Source of the DNA: Gloeophyllum trabeum ATCC 11539
Taxonomy: Eukaryota > Basidiomycota > Agaricomycetes > Gloeophyllales > Gloeophyllaceae
Reading direction: 5' to 3'
DNA length: 64,000 nt
Assembly (NCBI RefSeq): GCF_000344685.1
Contig: NW_006920410.1
Location: 1,944,608-2,008,607, forward strand
Position numbers and translations under genes: made by a program. Under the pieces are notes generated by a model. It saw only the letters and a list, made by a program, of their open reading frames with translations. It made no database searches and was not told the DNA's origin. This document shows positions 23,166 through 33,912 of this stretch, in pieces; the stretch's first letter is position 1; the number at the start of each line of letters is the position of its first letter.

Positions 23166-26100
23166 ATGGCCTCCACATCGTTGCCACCCTTGGACTTGTC
23201 ACCCGAACCCGACCTGCACCCCCTCTACCCGACGCCTGCCCAGTTGGCGACGCTGCTCTCGCCGCACTCGGGTCTTTCCCCTGCGCAGAAGACGGAGCTA
23301 GCCTCGCATTGTTTGAATCGAGCCTGCGTCTTTGGCGACATCACATCATTGACGTTCCTTCTCAATGATCCGCAGGCCCAGCAGTTCATTGACCTCAATG
23401 CCCAGGACGAGGATGGGCTCGGGCTTGTGAGCATAACTACCTTGGGGTTCGGGGCCGAGTCGGACCGCGATGTCGAGAGGGAGGAATGTGTCCGGCTTCT
23501 GGTTTCGCAGGGAGCGGACGTGAATGCAGCAGATAAAGGTATGCCTAGTTATTCTTGTGAATTTCATAGGCTAACGTACGGTAGCTGGATGGACGCCTCT
23601 GCACTATGCTGCGCTTCTGGCTCCTCCGACGCTGGTCTCTTATCTGTCGACCCACGGATGTTCTTTGTTTACGGAGACGCGGCGCAAGCTGACCGCCCTG
23701 GACATCGTAACCGCGCACTCCACTATGCCCGGACGAGAAGACGTGGCCTTGCTACTAGAGGAAGCCATGCGCAGTGAGGGATGGTCCGGCGGCAAGAAGG
23801 AGGAGCGACGTCGGCACGTCGAAAGACACGCTAAAATTAAGGGCAAGAATAGGAGCGTGCGCGACAATGTTGCGCGGATTCTGCAAATCAAGCCGAGATG
23901 GTGGGGAGACGATAACGTGCTCAGTGAAACGGAGGACGACGGCGAAGACGAGGACATGGAAGATGCCTTGTTTGTACGTAGATGCTACGGTTCCTTGGCC
24001 ACTCGCTGACTCTGCCTTAGACACCACCTCTGGACTTCACCACTATGCTCGTATTCTCACCGTCCTCGTTGCCCTATATTTTCCAGTCGCTGATCGGAAA
24101 CTTCCCTATCGCGTTGGGCAACTCGGAGCCTGCCAATGTGCTGTATTTACTGGCTCGGTTTGCCTGCTTAACCTGCGATCACACATGGCTCGAAGACCTG
24201 ATCATCGGTGCCACCGACAGTATCGAAGAGACCGTTTTCGTGCGTCCTACCTCTTGTCGTGATGCACCATCGCCAACTGTTGCTTGTAGAACCAAGCAGA
24301 CGACATAACGTGCCTAGTATTTTGGCTGTACAACACGACAGTGTGGCTCCATCTCATGCGGTGTGACCAGTCGATCAGCGAGGCTTGTGATATGCTTGGT
24401 TCCTTCGATATCATTGAGGAGCTGATTAACTCTGTGTTCGGTATGCGTCGCTCGTTCCTTCCACAGGTTTACGTTGACAATCTCTTTCTCCGCTTCCGAC
24501 AGTTTTCATCATCCGCTTTGCTGAAAGAAAGATCGACGAGCATCTCGACTCTGCGCTGTTAGACTATGCCCATCCGGCGTCCGACCTCGAGTCGATTCAA
24601 TTCGAATCTGAATGGTCCTTCTTAAGGTCCCTGGCTGGGAAAAGAAAGACGGCACAACCTGGTGGCTCCTCTTCTGTACCGGCCACGATACGCAATGGCA
24701 GTGCACAGCCGTCTCCAGATCTCACGCGACCTCCTTCTCCGCCAGCTGTGGGGTCTCCCCAGCAACGGACATTTTCTTCCTTCACTCAGTCATTCGCTCG
24801 TAATCGCGGTCCTACTACGCCTTTACAAGCTTTGTTCCAGGAGACTTCTGCAACACCATCGCCTGCGGACGTTACATCTTTCCTGACAGCCTTGCATACC
24901 TTACTGACGCTATCCGGAGTAAACCCTGCTCTCATAACACAACTGTGGTCACAGATAATGTACTGGACAGCATGTAAGAACACGCAATCCTCTTAATTTC
25001 ACACAAGGGGGACTGACGGACAGTTAGGCGAAATGTTTAATCGGATACTAACACGGAAGAAGTACCTTTGCCGGTAGGTCTGTCTTGATCTTCATGGACG
25101 ACGGATCACCAATGTATGCAGATCACGCGCCACTCAGATCGAAGCCAACTTGAAGCAGTTGAAACAATGGGCGAATCAAATGGGACTTCCCCGCGGGGTG
25201 CTCTCACACTTCGGTCCGGTCTGGGATCTCCTCAGCTGGCTGCAGGTACAACCATGCCACTCAGTTTTCTCTCGTTCTGGCTAACCTCTGATAGTGTCTC
25301 TCCTCTGTCACCGAGTTTTCAGACTTGATTGCTACGATCCAGCAACTGAAGGACCTGAACCCGCTTCAGGTAGGGGTCTACGTTCAACCATCTACTGATT
25401 TCTCATGATCCCTCAGATGCGCAGGGCAGTGAAGGACTATAAGTATGAGGTTAACGAAAGCCGAATGACCGAAGAATGTAGCCAGTACCTTGCGCAACTA
25501 CAGAAAGATTGGGAAAGACATCGAGTTAAACTCGGCGTGGAAGCAATGAGGAAGGAGGTGAGTTAGGGCGGTGCCTTAGTCGCCCGTCTATAACTGTGGC
25601 TTTCTAGATCGATGATCGAGATCGAGACTACGACGAGAGCGGCTCGTCGAATTTCAACGACGGTACAGCGTCGTTAGACGACAGTTCGCAATCTGTCTCG
25701 ACAGTGTCATCGTCTCAACTCTACTTCGCTCAAAGGAACATAGACATGCTCTTCGACAATTCACAAGATCTCGAGGCGTGGGAGCCCGCGAAACCTCCTC
25801 AGGTGCTCGGAGAATTGCTGGATTCACGATACATGCTGCCTTTGGTCTTCCCATCAGATCCACGCATGCTCGCGGCTGTACCAGCAAAGGGCCACGTTGA
25901 GGAAGAGGAGCCCAAAGATCGGCTTAGTCTTTCAGCTGATGACGGAAGGTCGAGTCCAGCCAGCTCAAAGAGTGCGCGACCTAGGCACTGGCGTTTACGA
26001 ACCCGGAAAGTACGACAGATCGGCATAGAGACATTACGATGGGTCGACGGTGTCCGGTCAGCTGCACGATGGACAAGGCCGGTGCTGCCTCCAGAGGGGG

Positions 26101-26273
26101 ATGATGATCCGAGGGCTCAGACGTATTCCGACGACAGCTCTGATGTCAGCGTCGACGGTGACGACGAAGAACTCACTATGTCCCATATTCCCCGGTTTAC
26201 GAGGAAACCATCGAATCGTGGAAAAGGTAGAGGAAGCGTTGGAGGAGCGACCACGCCGCTGGACGCGGATTGA
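23166..26273 (+). CDS. Ankyrin-repeat and dilute (DIL) domain protein
   Basis: This is a fungal protein combining ankyrin repeats with a DIL domain like that in class V myosin tails, but with no motor. The N terminus MASTSLPPLDLSPEPDLHPL leads to ankyrin repeats around residues 60-190 (NRACVFGDITSLTFLLNDPQ; CVRLLVSQGADVNAADK; GWTPLHYAALLAPPTLVSYL). A Lys/Arg-rich, then acidic, linker follows. The DIL region has the signatures ANVLYLLARFACLTCDHTWL and DDITCLVFWLYNTTVWLHLM, SFDIIEELINSVFVFIIR, and later EANLKQLKQWANQMGLPRG and TEFSDLIATIQQLKDLNPLQ. The C-terminal 230 residues are acidic, Ser-rich and probably disordered. About ten introns give roughly 930 residues. DIL proteins may act in organelle or motor-related transport; the role here is inferred only. 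Confidence 0.8.
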
Positions 26274-26536
26274 ACGTGTGTGTAATGCTTCGATTGGATA
26301 GTATCTAAAGGACCACTGGATTTCGAGTCTTGTATATTTGCATGCGCATCATACTGCCCTCATTCATCTTGCATAGCCCATAACTTTCCCCCATGTTCCC
26401 AATAGATATGTATACCCCAATACAAATGCGAGGTACAAGGATAAGCCAGCACGTAGTGGGATTATGTACAAAGATATCAGGCGAGCCGGTAATCGAAAGG
26501 CAAGAATCTCCATGCAGACAAGGGGATCTCGCTACC

Positions 26537-28282
26537 CTAACCCTGTAGGCGCCAGATCCAGATGTGGCCATCGGTCCCTACAGCTGTGATAAGTCTTCCC
26601 GCTTGAGAGACTTCGCAGGCCTCGATGTTCACAGAGTCTGAGTCGGTCCTATCCACAGGTGCTACGAGTTCCCAACAACCCGGACTAAGGTCGTGCAGGC
26701 CCGGCTTGAGGTCGCCCCCGTTGTCCAATGTGATGCTGCTGGAAGACCTGAAGCGCGCTGCTATCTCGCTTTTGAAGGGAAACTGCGGAGGAGGACACGG
26801 CTCGAGATGACAAACGTTCAATACCTTAAGTTTGTTCCGTTGCGGGACAATGACTATGGGATCATGACACGGTGACTGATAGACATGCAGATGCCTTGTT
26901 ATCGTCGGAAGCTTGAGGACGGATATAACCTTGAAGGATGCTAGATCAGCCATTAGTGTCGCGGTAGAGCAACTCGCGTCAGATAATCAGCCGTGCTCAC
27001 CACTCTCCTGATAATCCTAATATGCAATATTATGTTATATCAATGTCGCTCGAGAAAGAAACGTACGGAAGCGCATCCTCTTTTAATCCTTTGCGACGCG
27101 GAAGACTCGTAACCTGGTGGAAAGAATCTGTCGACGCCGAGCCATCGCCAGATAGCCAGGGTACCCTCGGCTTCGTACACTTCACTGTTCCTGTCGTCCG
27201 GGTCGGTGCGAAGAAGAGCGGGGGCACTGTGAGTGAGTAACACATCTTGGCTTAACCTTTAATACAGACGGAGTTATTTGCAGGGGCAATAAGGTGGGTA
27301 GGCAGCACATACCACGTGATAGATAGTATTCGGGCTTGGTGCAGGATTGTCGTGCTAAAGAACGGCTTGTCCTCCCTAGTTATCCCTTCGCTTTCTAACG
27401 ATGGTATCGGCCATATTTTTGCAGCACGGTCCATCTTGTCACAACTGAGCTGGAGTGGCAGATGTTATAGATAATAAACCTACCCCGCAGGTGGCGATCA
27501 ACGGGAGGACCGGATGGAAGCACTATGTAGTCCTCTTTCCGGTGTCGTAAGGATGGACAAGTCACTGATCTGACGTACTGCACCTAGAACGGCGGCCTGA
27601 TGGCCTCCAGAGCGACCTCCCGCCAGTACGGCTACACAGCGACCGACTCCTTGACCCTCAGGTTCCGACATTTGCAGGCCAAAGGCAGCTCCAGCCATAC
27701 TAGGCTCCTTTGATGGAGGCCAGTGCGGATTATTCGGGTATTGAGCGGGAGTTTGTGTGAGATCATAGATCCTCGTGGTGAAGTCTCTGGACGTAGTACA
27801 GATTATGTATGGATGTACTGGATGCACAGAAATCGACGTTATTGGCTGAAAGAACTGAAGTTAGCGGAGCCAGTCGGGGAACGTGCACACTGACGCCGCC
27901 GTGACCACGGAGATAACCGATAATGCCGTGCCTTCTAACATCCACTACGTACAGCAAACTTGCGGCTGCGAAGAGGACCACCACTTCCGGGACCAGAAGA
28001 GAACACATAGCCCAAGCAACACATCGTATATCGGCGCTATGTAAATGATTGTCCTGCTCTTCCAAGTTAGAAGAGTGTTCCATGATTGTATGGACAACGT
28101 ACCCCTTCAGGAACCCTTACGCACAAAGGCGTCCGCCGTTCACCAGGACGAGGCATGATATATATTCTGCCTTTCGCGCCCACCACTGAGGCGCCTGAAC
28201 AATCCTGGACGACTTGGGTCCACTGAGATCGTGCATTCCCGCTGTCCAGGCTCCCGTCACAAAGGTTTGACAAGGAAGACAT
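26537..28282 (-). CDS. WD40-repeat protein, possible EED/ESC-like Polycomb subunit
   Basis: A beta-propeller protein. The exons carry degenerate WD repeats: HSADIRCVAWAM ... VVVLFAAASLLYVVDVRRHG IIGYLRGHGG; SVHPVHPYIICTTSRDFTTR IYDL; GGHQAAVLGA; a segment ending DRAAKIWPIPSLESEG; and the C-terminal repeat SQAGRLITAVGTDGHIWIWR LQG. Repeat spacing and wording resemble EED, the WD40 subunit of PRC2 (the GHGN...[22 protein letters not shown] block has a clear counterpart). About 430 residues are expected, with many short introns. The start is uncertain: ATG at 28282 (MSSLSNLCDGS), or an upstream exon with ATG at 28447 (MPWYRQPQNPIPF) that lacks a good donor. Other WD40 families remain possible. 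Confidence 0.6.
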
Positions 28283-28621
28283 AGACCAAGGAAAACTAGC
28301 AACGGAAGTGAATGCACTTCGGGCAGGATCATTCGACTAGATCTGTCTCAGCTCGGCCACATTAGAACCTCTCGAAGGAAGACAAACAGTTATCTTCCGG
28401 TTTATAGAGAATGGGATCGGGTTCTGCGGCTGTCTATACCAAGGCATGTCTGCCCGTTCTGACTCCATAGTCGACAGTAGGGTAAAAGTAATCTCAGTCA
28501 GAGACGCGTTCGTAGTTGACGGAATCGGTTAGCTTGTTCCCTGCGAAGTTGCGGCATCCCGACCGCCACCGGCTACTTCCATCCACTCATCCACTGAGCA
28601 CCCGCTCATTTCAACGTCCCG
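28283..28621. promoter_or_regulatory. Divergent promoter region between EED-like and NDUFA11 genes
   Basis: These 339 bases lie between divergently oriented genes, so promoters for both are expected. A minus-strand frame starting at ATG 28447 may be an additional 5' exon of the WD40 gene, but I cannot place a convincing splice donor for it. Confidence 0.45.
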
Positions 28622-29253
28622 ATGTCTGCGTCAACGACCTACAGCCCTCCTGGTGGGCTCGTAACCGTCGAAGGTCTCCCGTACGACCCAAAGCCGTCTC
28701 TCCGGTATGCAGCCAAGGTCGGGTCGCAAGCAGCTGTTGTCGGCCTCTTCGTGAGCACCATCCAGAATGCACTGGGTACGCATAGTCGAGGTACAGCCGG
28801 TTTCCTCACACGTTATGGAGGTACTATTGGTGTTTTTGGTACGCCTCGCTCCCTGTTGTCTTGGTCTTTGAACATGCTCAAGTCTCCGTGCGTGAAGCTG
28901 GCATGGGTGCAGCGTTTGCCTTGACCGAGTCCGTCGTAGCAAACCAACGTCAGAGGGATGATCCTATTAATGGAGTTGCGGGGGGCTGCGCTGCCGGCTT
29001 TTTGGCTGGCCTTCGCTGTGAGCATCAGTGTACCTCAACCGGTCATGATTCTGACGCAGGATGTCCACTAGCCCGATCACTACCAATGGCTGTCGCATCC
29101 TGTGCGGTCCTTGGCGCTGCAGTAGGCGTGTTCGATTATTCAGGCCAGACCATTGCTGGGCACGGCGCGAATGAGTCCGTAGAGGAGAAGCGGAAACGAT
29201 TCTTCAAACAGCGACATGGACCTCCATCCCCAACACAGCAGGCGGAGGAATGA
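28622..29253 (+). CDS. NADH:ubiquinone oxidoreductase accessory subunit NDUFA11/B14.7-like
   Basis: This is a Tim17/22/23-fold accessory subunit of mitochondrial complex I. ATG at 28622 gives MSASTTYSPPGGLVTVEGLP. The helical, Gly/Ala-rich body follows: KVGSQAAVVGLFVSTIQNAL; GFLTRYGGTIGVFAGMGAAF ALTESVVANQR; DPINGVAGGCAAGFLAGLR; SLPMAVASCAVLGAAVGVFD YSG. The charged tail ends SVEEKRKRFFKQRHGPPSPT. The product is about 185 residues with up to four hydrophobic helices. Two introns are needed, at about 28838-28897 and 29018-29071; the second uses a ccactag acceptor. Tim17-fold proteins are hard to tell apart, but the size and the C-terminal RKRFFKQ block favour complex I over a TIM translocase. 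Confidence 0.8.
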
Positions 29254-29465
29254 GGGGGTTCTGCTCGGACAGTCTACTTGCTTTCTGTAAAATCCATCGT
29301 CGTGTGTAGACTAATGGCATGACGGCCCTAATATCCTAGCAAGCGCAATTGAGCGGGCGAAACCTTGAGTGGGGGCACAAGCGCAACCACAAGGTTGCTT
29401 GGGAAGTGCTATTAACTATAGATACAGTACATGGTGTCCGTCTAGACCATACATGTCACCCAAGA

Positions 29466-32024
29466 TTATCTCCTGAAGAACTCTTCAACAGTCGTCACTC
29501 TCGAACTTGTGGCGAGCGGTGCTGGTGCAGGGGGCTGATCAAGGCCGTCCTGCGCAGGCCCTTCGGGGAATGGCTGAGGCGCGTGCCGCTCAGATGGAGG
29601 GTGCTCGTCCAACCATTTGTCCATGTCATCCGATCGACTTCCAAATGGACGTTTGCCTAGAAGGCGGATCATATCCTCTCTATAAAACATCGCGACTGAG
29701 CGTCTGTACACGTCGGCATCCACATGAGTGACGAACCTTGTGATCACTTCCTTCTCTAAGAGGAGCTTAGCAACTTTCTCAACATCCTCCTTGTGCTCTG
29801 TGAGCAATTCCGTCGTGCGTCGGTGACAGTTACTGTTGGACCGTCATCAGACGGCAACCATACCCTCAGATGCGAGTACACTCACGTAATCATCTTCCGT
29901 ACTTCGTTGTCCAACATCTCGCCGGTCTTTTCACTGAAGGGTTTCTGCCAGCTTTCCCTCTGACCCTCCCGTCCGCCGTAGCTGACGGGGCCAATGATAT
30001 CATTCATACCATAGTTGGCACAGGCTTCAAAAGCCATCCTAGTGATCTTCTGAAGATCGTCTTGGGCACCCGTTGTAATATTCTCGTGCCCAAAGAATAT
30101 CTCCTCAGACACACGACCACCGAGCGTCATGCATATCCGGTCCATCATTTGGGGCGTTGAAAGGAGGTAGCGATCCGGAGGCAAGTACTATAACACTCAT
30201 TTAGTTGCGGAGACATGTTAGTGAGAGGCAACATACTTGAGCATATCCCAGCGCTCCAACACCCCTCGGAATGATGCTGACTTTGAGGAGAGGATCGGCG
30301 TGTTCTAAGAACCAACCACAGATAGCGTGGCCAGCTTCATGGTATGCCACCGTCTTCTTCTCCTCCTTGCTCAGCACTCGGCTCTTCCTCTCCAGACCCG
30401 CAATCACCCGCTCGATAGCGGTCTCGAAATTCCTTTCCTCCACGTACTCGGAACCAGCGCGAGCAGCATGCAAAGCCGCTTCATTGCACACATTTGCGAT
30501 GTCAGCACCGGAGAAACCTGGCGTGAGGACAGCCAGTTTCTGTGCGAAATCGCCGAGCGGCGGCAGATTTGGTGATAGCCTGAGAGGTTTCAAGTGAACC
30601 TCGAAAATTCCCTTCCGTCCGGAGACATCGGGTCGGTCGATAGCAATGTGCCTGTCGAATCGTCCGGGGCGCATGAGAGCAGGGTCCAACACATCCGGTC
30701 TGTTGGTACCGGCAAGAACAACGATATGCTCGCTGGTTGAGAAACCGTCCATCTCAACGAGCAACTGGTTGAGTGTCGATTCTCGCTCGTCGTTACCACC
30801 GATTCCTCCACCTTTGCCACGGGCTTTACCAATGGCGTCGATCTCATCAATGAAGATGATACATGGTGCGTTCTTCTTCGCCGACGCGAACAGGTCACGC
30901 ACACGGGAGGAACCGACACCCACAAACATCTCCACGAATTCAGATCCAGAGACGGACAAGAAAGGCACTGAGGCCTCGCCTGCCGTCGCCTTGGCCAGCA
31001 GCGTCTTACCCGTCCCCGGGGGACCGGAAAGAATAGCGCCGCGAGGGATCTTGGCACCGAGCTTCTCGTACCGTGCGGGCTCTTTGAGGAACTTAACGAA
31101 CTCCATGATTTCTTCCTTGGCTTCGTCCATGCCTGCAACGTCCTTGAAGCGGACCTTGACATCGGTGTCCTTATTGAACATCTTGGCCTTGCTCTTGCCG
31201 ATATTGAAGATGCCCCCTGCTCCTCCGCCTGATGAGCTTGCCCGCCGGCTCATCCACAAGAGCAAACCCGCAAAGAGGAGTGTAGGCGCAAACTGCAAGA
31301 GCGTTCCCACTGTCGAGATCTCATCGTGATACGCGACAGGTATTCGCTCGTGACTGGGAATCCCAAGCTCAGCCTGCGCCTCATCAAGCTTCCTCTCGAA
31401 GGCATCCACGCTGCCAATGGAGAAATAGAAGTCACCCCCTCCAAGCGGTGCTCCCGGGTAGACGGTTGACGTCGCATTGGGATGGAGCTTAATGCGTACT
31501 TTGTGTCCATTCACTACAATGAGTTTCTCCACCAAGCCCCGGTCAAGGAAAGCCGTCCGGAACTCCTGCCAAGTGATCTCGCGCGAGCTGGATGCATTCG
31601 AACTGGAAAGAGCGTAGATGATCGCGGCAGAAACACCGAGCAACGCAAGCTGGTTGGGATTCAAGTTATTGCCGCCCTGAGGCGGAGGCGGTGGAGGTTT
31701 CTGGCGTTGCTGATTGGTGTCTTCTTGCGAAGACTGTCTGGACGAGCTATTGTCTTTAGGAGAATCCTGCTCTTGCTTGTACCGCTGGAAGAACCCCTCC
31801 AAGCCCTTGGGCAATTCCACTGGCCCCTGCTGAGACTCCTTTGCTTTCTCTACATCCTCCTTCGCCTTGCCTTTCTCCTCTGCAGATTTCTCTACCTCCT
31901 TATTGGAGTTGGGGTCCTTCTGGTCGCCAGTGGGAGTAGCGAACGTCCGTGTCCATCCAATCCTGCTGGAAGTGGCGAGACGGCGGCGGGCAAGCCCAGA
32001 TGAGCGAAGTGTCCTTTGCAGCAT
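29466..32024 (-). CDS. AFG3: Mitochondrial m-AAA protease (Afg3/Yta12 family)
   Basis: This is an inner-membrane ATP-dependent metalloprotease for protein quality control and for maturation of ribosomal subunit bL32m. About 790 residues. An Arg/Ser-rich presequence ([20 protein letters not shown]) and a Lys/Glu/Gln-rich linker with a run of six prolines precede TM1 ([17 protein letters not shown]) and TM2 ([14 protein letters not shown]). The AAA module shows Walker [14 protein letters not shown], Walker [13 protein letters not shown] and the SRH region [13 protein letters not shown]. The protease has the HEAGH zinc motif and a later acidic ligand in the [19 protein letters not shown] region. 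Three exons: after YAQ an intron leads to [14 protein letters not shown], and later [21 protein letters not shown] 57-nt in-frame intron joins VITR to [13 protein letters not shown]. Stop is at 29466-29468. Afg3 is favoured over Yta12, but not decisively. Confidence 0.92.
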
Positions 32025-32964
32025 ACACAGGCCTCGTCAGTCAGTAAGAAACGAGAAAACGACGGTGCTGAGCAAGAGCGTAAATAGCCCTGCTGGAGAG
32101 CTCTGACGAGAGATTCCGGCGCGCTCAGAGATGCTGCCGGATTAGTCAGTGGGGAGGCGCAATTCCGGGTCGCGCGGCGAGTTGTTTGCATCTGTTTGGA
32201 CTCTGCAAGAAAGTGGTCGCAAATCCCCCGCCTTCATAGAGCCTTCCGCATGTCGAAATCACGCATATAAAATGTACCAGCAGGGATGTCATGATACAGA
32301 AGATGCAACGTTGGTTTTGAATTTCTGATTTTCCCAGTATCAAGTTCATTAGATAGAGGTAACGAGACCGCAAGTACATTTAACAAAAATGTACAACCAA
32401 CGTTGCATCCGCTCGTTGATATAGATTAACTTTTATGAATCAAGTGACGCGTGAATGTGAACGTAGCACGCTGTAGGTTTTCTGGCAGTAAAGAGCAATT
32501 AACGACGCGTCCGAACGCGTCGCGGACGTGACAAGCTGTGACACCATCGCAAAAAGTGTCACACCAAATATCCTGGTCACTGTCCGGGCTCTCCTGCCGC
32601 AGCAGAAGCAGGTCCCTTCCCCTATGTTGAAACTGTAAAATCAACATAGTACATGAGATATATATTCAGCCTTTTACAGCTGTGATCCAGTACTTGCTTT
32701 GTCCATTAATTACACAGATTTGTGCTTCCTGGAAATCAAGCTCATCTGTATCAAGGATAGGGAATGCACCCACTGGTGTGCACATAGATATGTTCCAAAT
32801 GTTTCTAAAGACAATACATAACTTCCCTAAGCACTCCTTTGCTGACCTCGGTGAACTTGACCATCATTTCATCCCGATGGTGGTCAGCTCAGGAATAAGA
32901 AGAGACAGACATGTTTATATCTACTACAGTCCGTAATGGTAGAATACCCTTCTTGTTGGTTTAC
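32025..32964. other. Gene-free upstream region of the m-AAA protease gene
   Basis: No gene is supported. The section contains a 15-bp inverted repeat (32302-32316 with 32395-32409) and, nested at its right end, an 8-bp stem hairpin at 32374-32394. Around 32500-32570 are repeated acgcgtc and gtgac motifs. Base composition turns AT-rich relative to the flanking genes. Confidence 0.5.
32302..32409. repeat. Short inverted-repeat unit, MITE-like
   Basis: The ends are the 15-mer GATGCAACGTTGGTT (32302-32316) and its exact reverse complement at 32395-32409, spanning 108 bp. A smaller perfect hairpin, GTACATTT with AAATGTAC and a 5-base loop, lies at 32374-32394. I see no flanking target duplication, so a transposon origin is only a guess. 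Confidence 0.4.
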
Positions 32965-32973
32965 AATAGTGAT
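32965..32973. repeat. Target-site duplication, left copy
   Basis: The nonamer AATAGTGAT directly abuts the left end of the inverted-repeat element and recurs exactly at 33913-33921 after its right end. Confidence 0.85.
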
Positions 32974-33096
32974 TAGTCTCGTACCCATCCGTTCTGGAGA
33001 GGACGCGGACTGATCCGGTCGGACTTTCAAAAAGTTGTGCAAGGTCCTCTCCAGAACGTCTGGTGCACTTCGTTCGAGCACTATTATTGACGTCAT
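32974..33096 (+). repeat. Left terminal inverted repeat (123 bp)
   Basis: It is identical base for base to the reverse complement of 33790-33912. It contains an internal 15-bp inverted repeat (CGTTCTGGAGAGGAC at 32990-33004 and its complement at 33044-33058) and ends on the inner side with TGACGTCA. Confidence 0.9.
33088..33095. promoter_or_regulatory. CRE-type palindrome TGACGTCA in left TIR
   Basis: This is the 8-bp ATF/CREB consensus, about 130 bp ahead of the element's ORF, so it could be a bZIP binding site in its promoter. The same palindrome occurs in the right TIR at 33791-33798 because the repeats are identical. Function is inferred from sequence alone. Confidence 0.35.
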
Positions 33097-33223
33097 ACGT
33101 GACAGCGGGCCGTCGGGATTTGCCATTTTTCCCGCCCAAAACGTTAGTTTGAAGATGCTATTTTTGTCTCGTGTACCGCGTCTTCGTGCATTCAATATAC
33201 CACTCAGCAAATCTTAAATCAAC

Positions 33224-33745
33224 ATGGCGAGCGAGCAAACATTTTCTTCACCAAGGAGGGAGTTTCACTTTCTATACGATAATGAAGAGTACTACAGTGA
33301 GCCTGACACGGATGACGAACCAGACATTGCGGAAGGGGCCCGGGCAAGCTCAGATAGCGAAGAAGAGGCTGAATACGACCTCAATCAAACAAATGAGGCT
33401 GGGACATTGACCATGAAGGTTAAGAAGATCCTCACTTTAATGTCCGAGTTGAACTTGGACCTAGCAGAATTTCTGCGAGCCATCAGCTGGGGTGATCCAG
33501 GGTGTACATCGGACATGCAAGTGTCCTATCATCACATGAGGCTCATGCGCAGTGCAGAGCTTCCTGCGATAGTCCATAGCTGGTGGAAGGCGCCGAGAAC
33601 AGTTGGCTCTACCAATCGGAGGCCAATGGCTGCTCGGGCGGTAATGGAGCATTTCGCGGCTGAATGCATCAAATCGGTCATCGACATTGAAATCGATCAA
33701 TTGTCTGGCGATTTAGTTAGCAATGTCAAGGACGATAGCGAATAA
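33224..33745 (+). CDS. Transposon-borne hypothetical protein, resembles N-terminal part of DUF6589 proteins
   Basis: An intact, intron-free ORF of 173 residues inside the TIR element. The N-terminal 60 residues are acidic (EPDTDDEPDIAEGARASSDS EEEAEYD). The following part, VKKILTLMSELNLDLAEFLR, AISWGDPGCTSDMQVSYHHM RLMRSAELPAIVHSWWKAPR, then RRPMAARAVMEHFAAECIKS VIDIE, resembles, as I recall it, the N-terminal region of the large multi-copy DUF6589 proteins of Agaricomycetes. Those are far longer, so this looks like a captured or truncated fragment. ATG at 33224 follows the left TIR by 127 bp; TAA is at 33743-33745, 44 bp before the right TIR. Whether it is translated is unknown. Confidence 0.6.
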   Translation: MASEQTFSSPRREFHFLYDNEEYYSEPDTDDEPDIAEGARASSDSEEEAEYDLNQTNEAGTLTMKVKKILTLMSELNLDLAEFLRAISWGDPGCTSDMQVSYHHMRLMRSAELPAIVHSWWKAPRTVGSTNRRPMAARAVMEHFAAECIKSVIDIEIDQLSGDLVSNVKDDSE

Positions 33746-33789
33746 AATTAGAACGCGTCAGATCACGGGGCCGTGACATACGTGACACT

Positions 33790-33912
33790 ATGACGTCAAT
33801 AATAGTGCTCGAACGAAGTGCACCAGACGTTCTGGAGAGGACCTTGCACAACTTTTTGAAAGTCCGACCGGATCAGTCCGCGTCCTCTCCAGAACGGATG
33901 GGTACGAGACTA
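33790..33912 (-). repeat. Right terminal inverted repeat (123 bp)
   Basis: Exact reverse complement of 32974-33096, including the 15-bp internal arms (33828-33842 and 33882-33896) and the TGACGTCA palindrome at 33791-33798. Confidence 0.9.

Larger units (their letters stand above)
32974..33912. mobile_element. Compact TIR DNA transposon with 9-bp TSD (Mutator-like, non-autonomous)
   Basis: The 939-bp element is bounded by perfect 123-bp terminal inverted repeats (32974-33096 and 33790-33912) and flush 9-bp direct repeats AATAGTGAT. Long TIRs with a 9-bp duplication are the hallmark of Mutator-like (MULE) elements. The ends begin TAGTCTCGTACCC. It holds one intact 173-codon ORF (33224-33745) and no transposase, so it would depend on an enzyme encoded elsewhere. 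Identical TIRs and an unmutated TSD suggest recent movement. KDZ or hAT-like systems usually make 8-bp duplications, so Mutator is preferred but not proven. It sits in the gene-free flank between the m-AAA protease promoter and an alpha/beta hydrolase. Confidence 0.88.
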
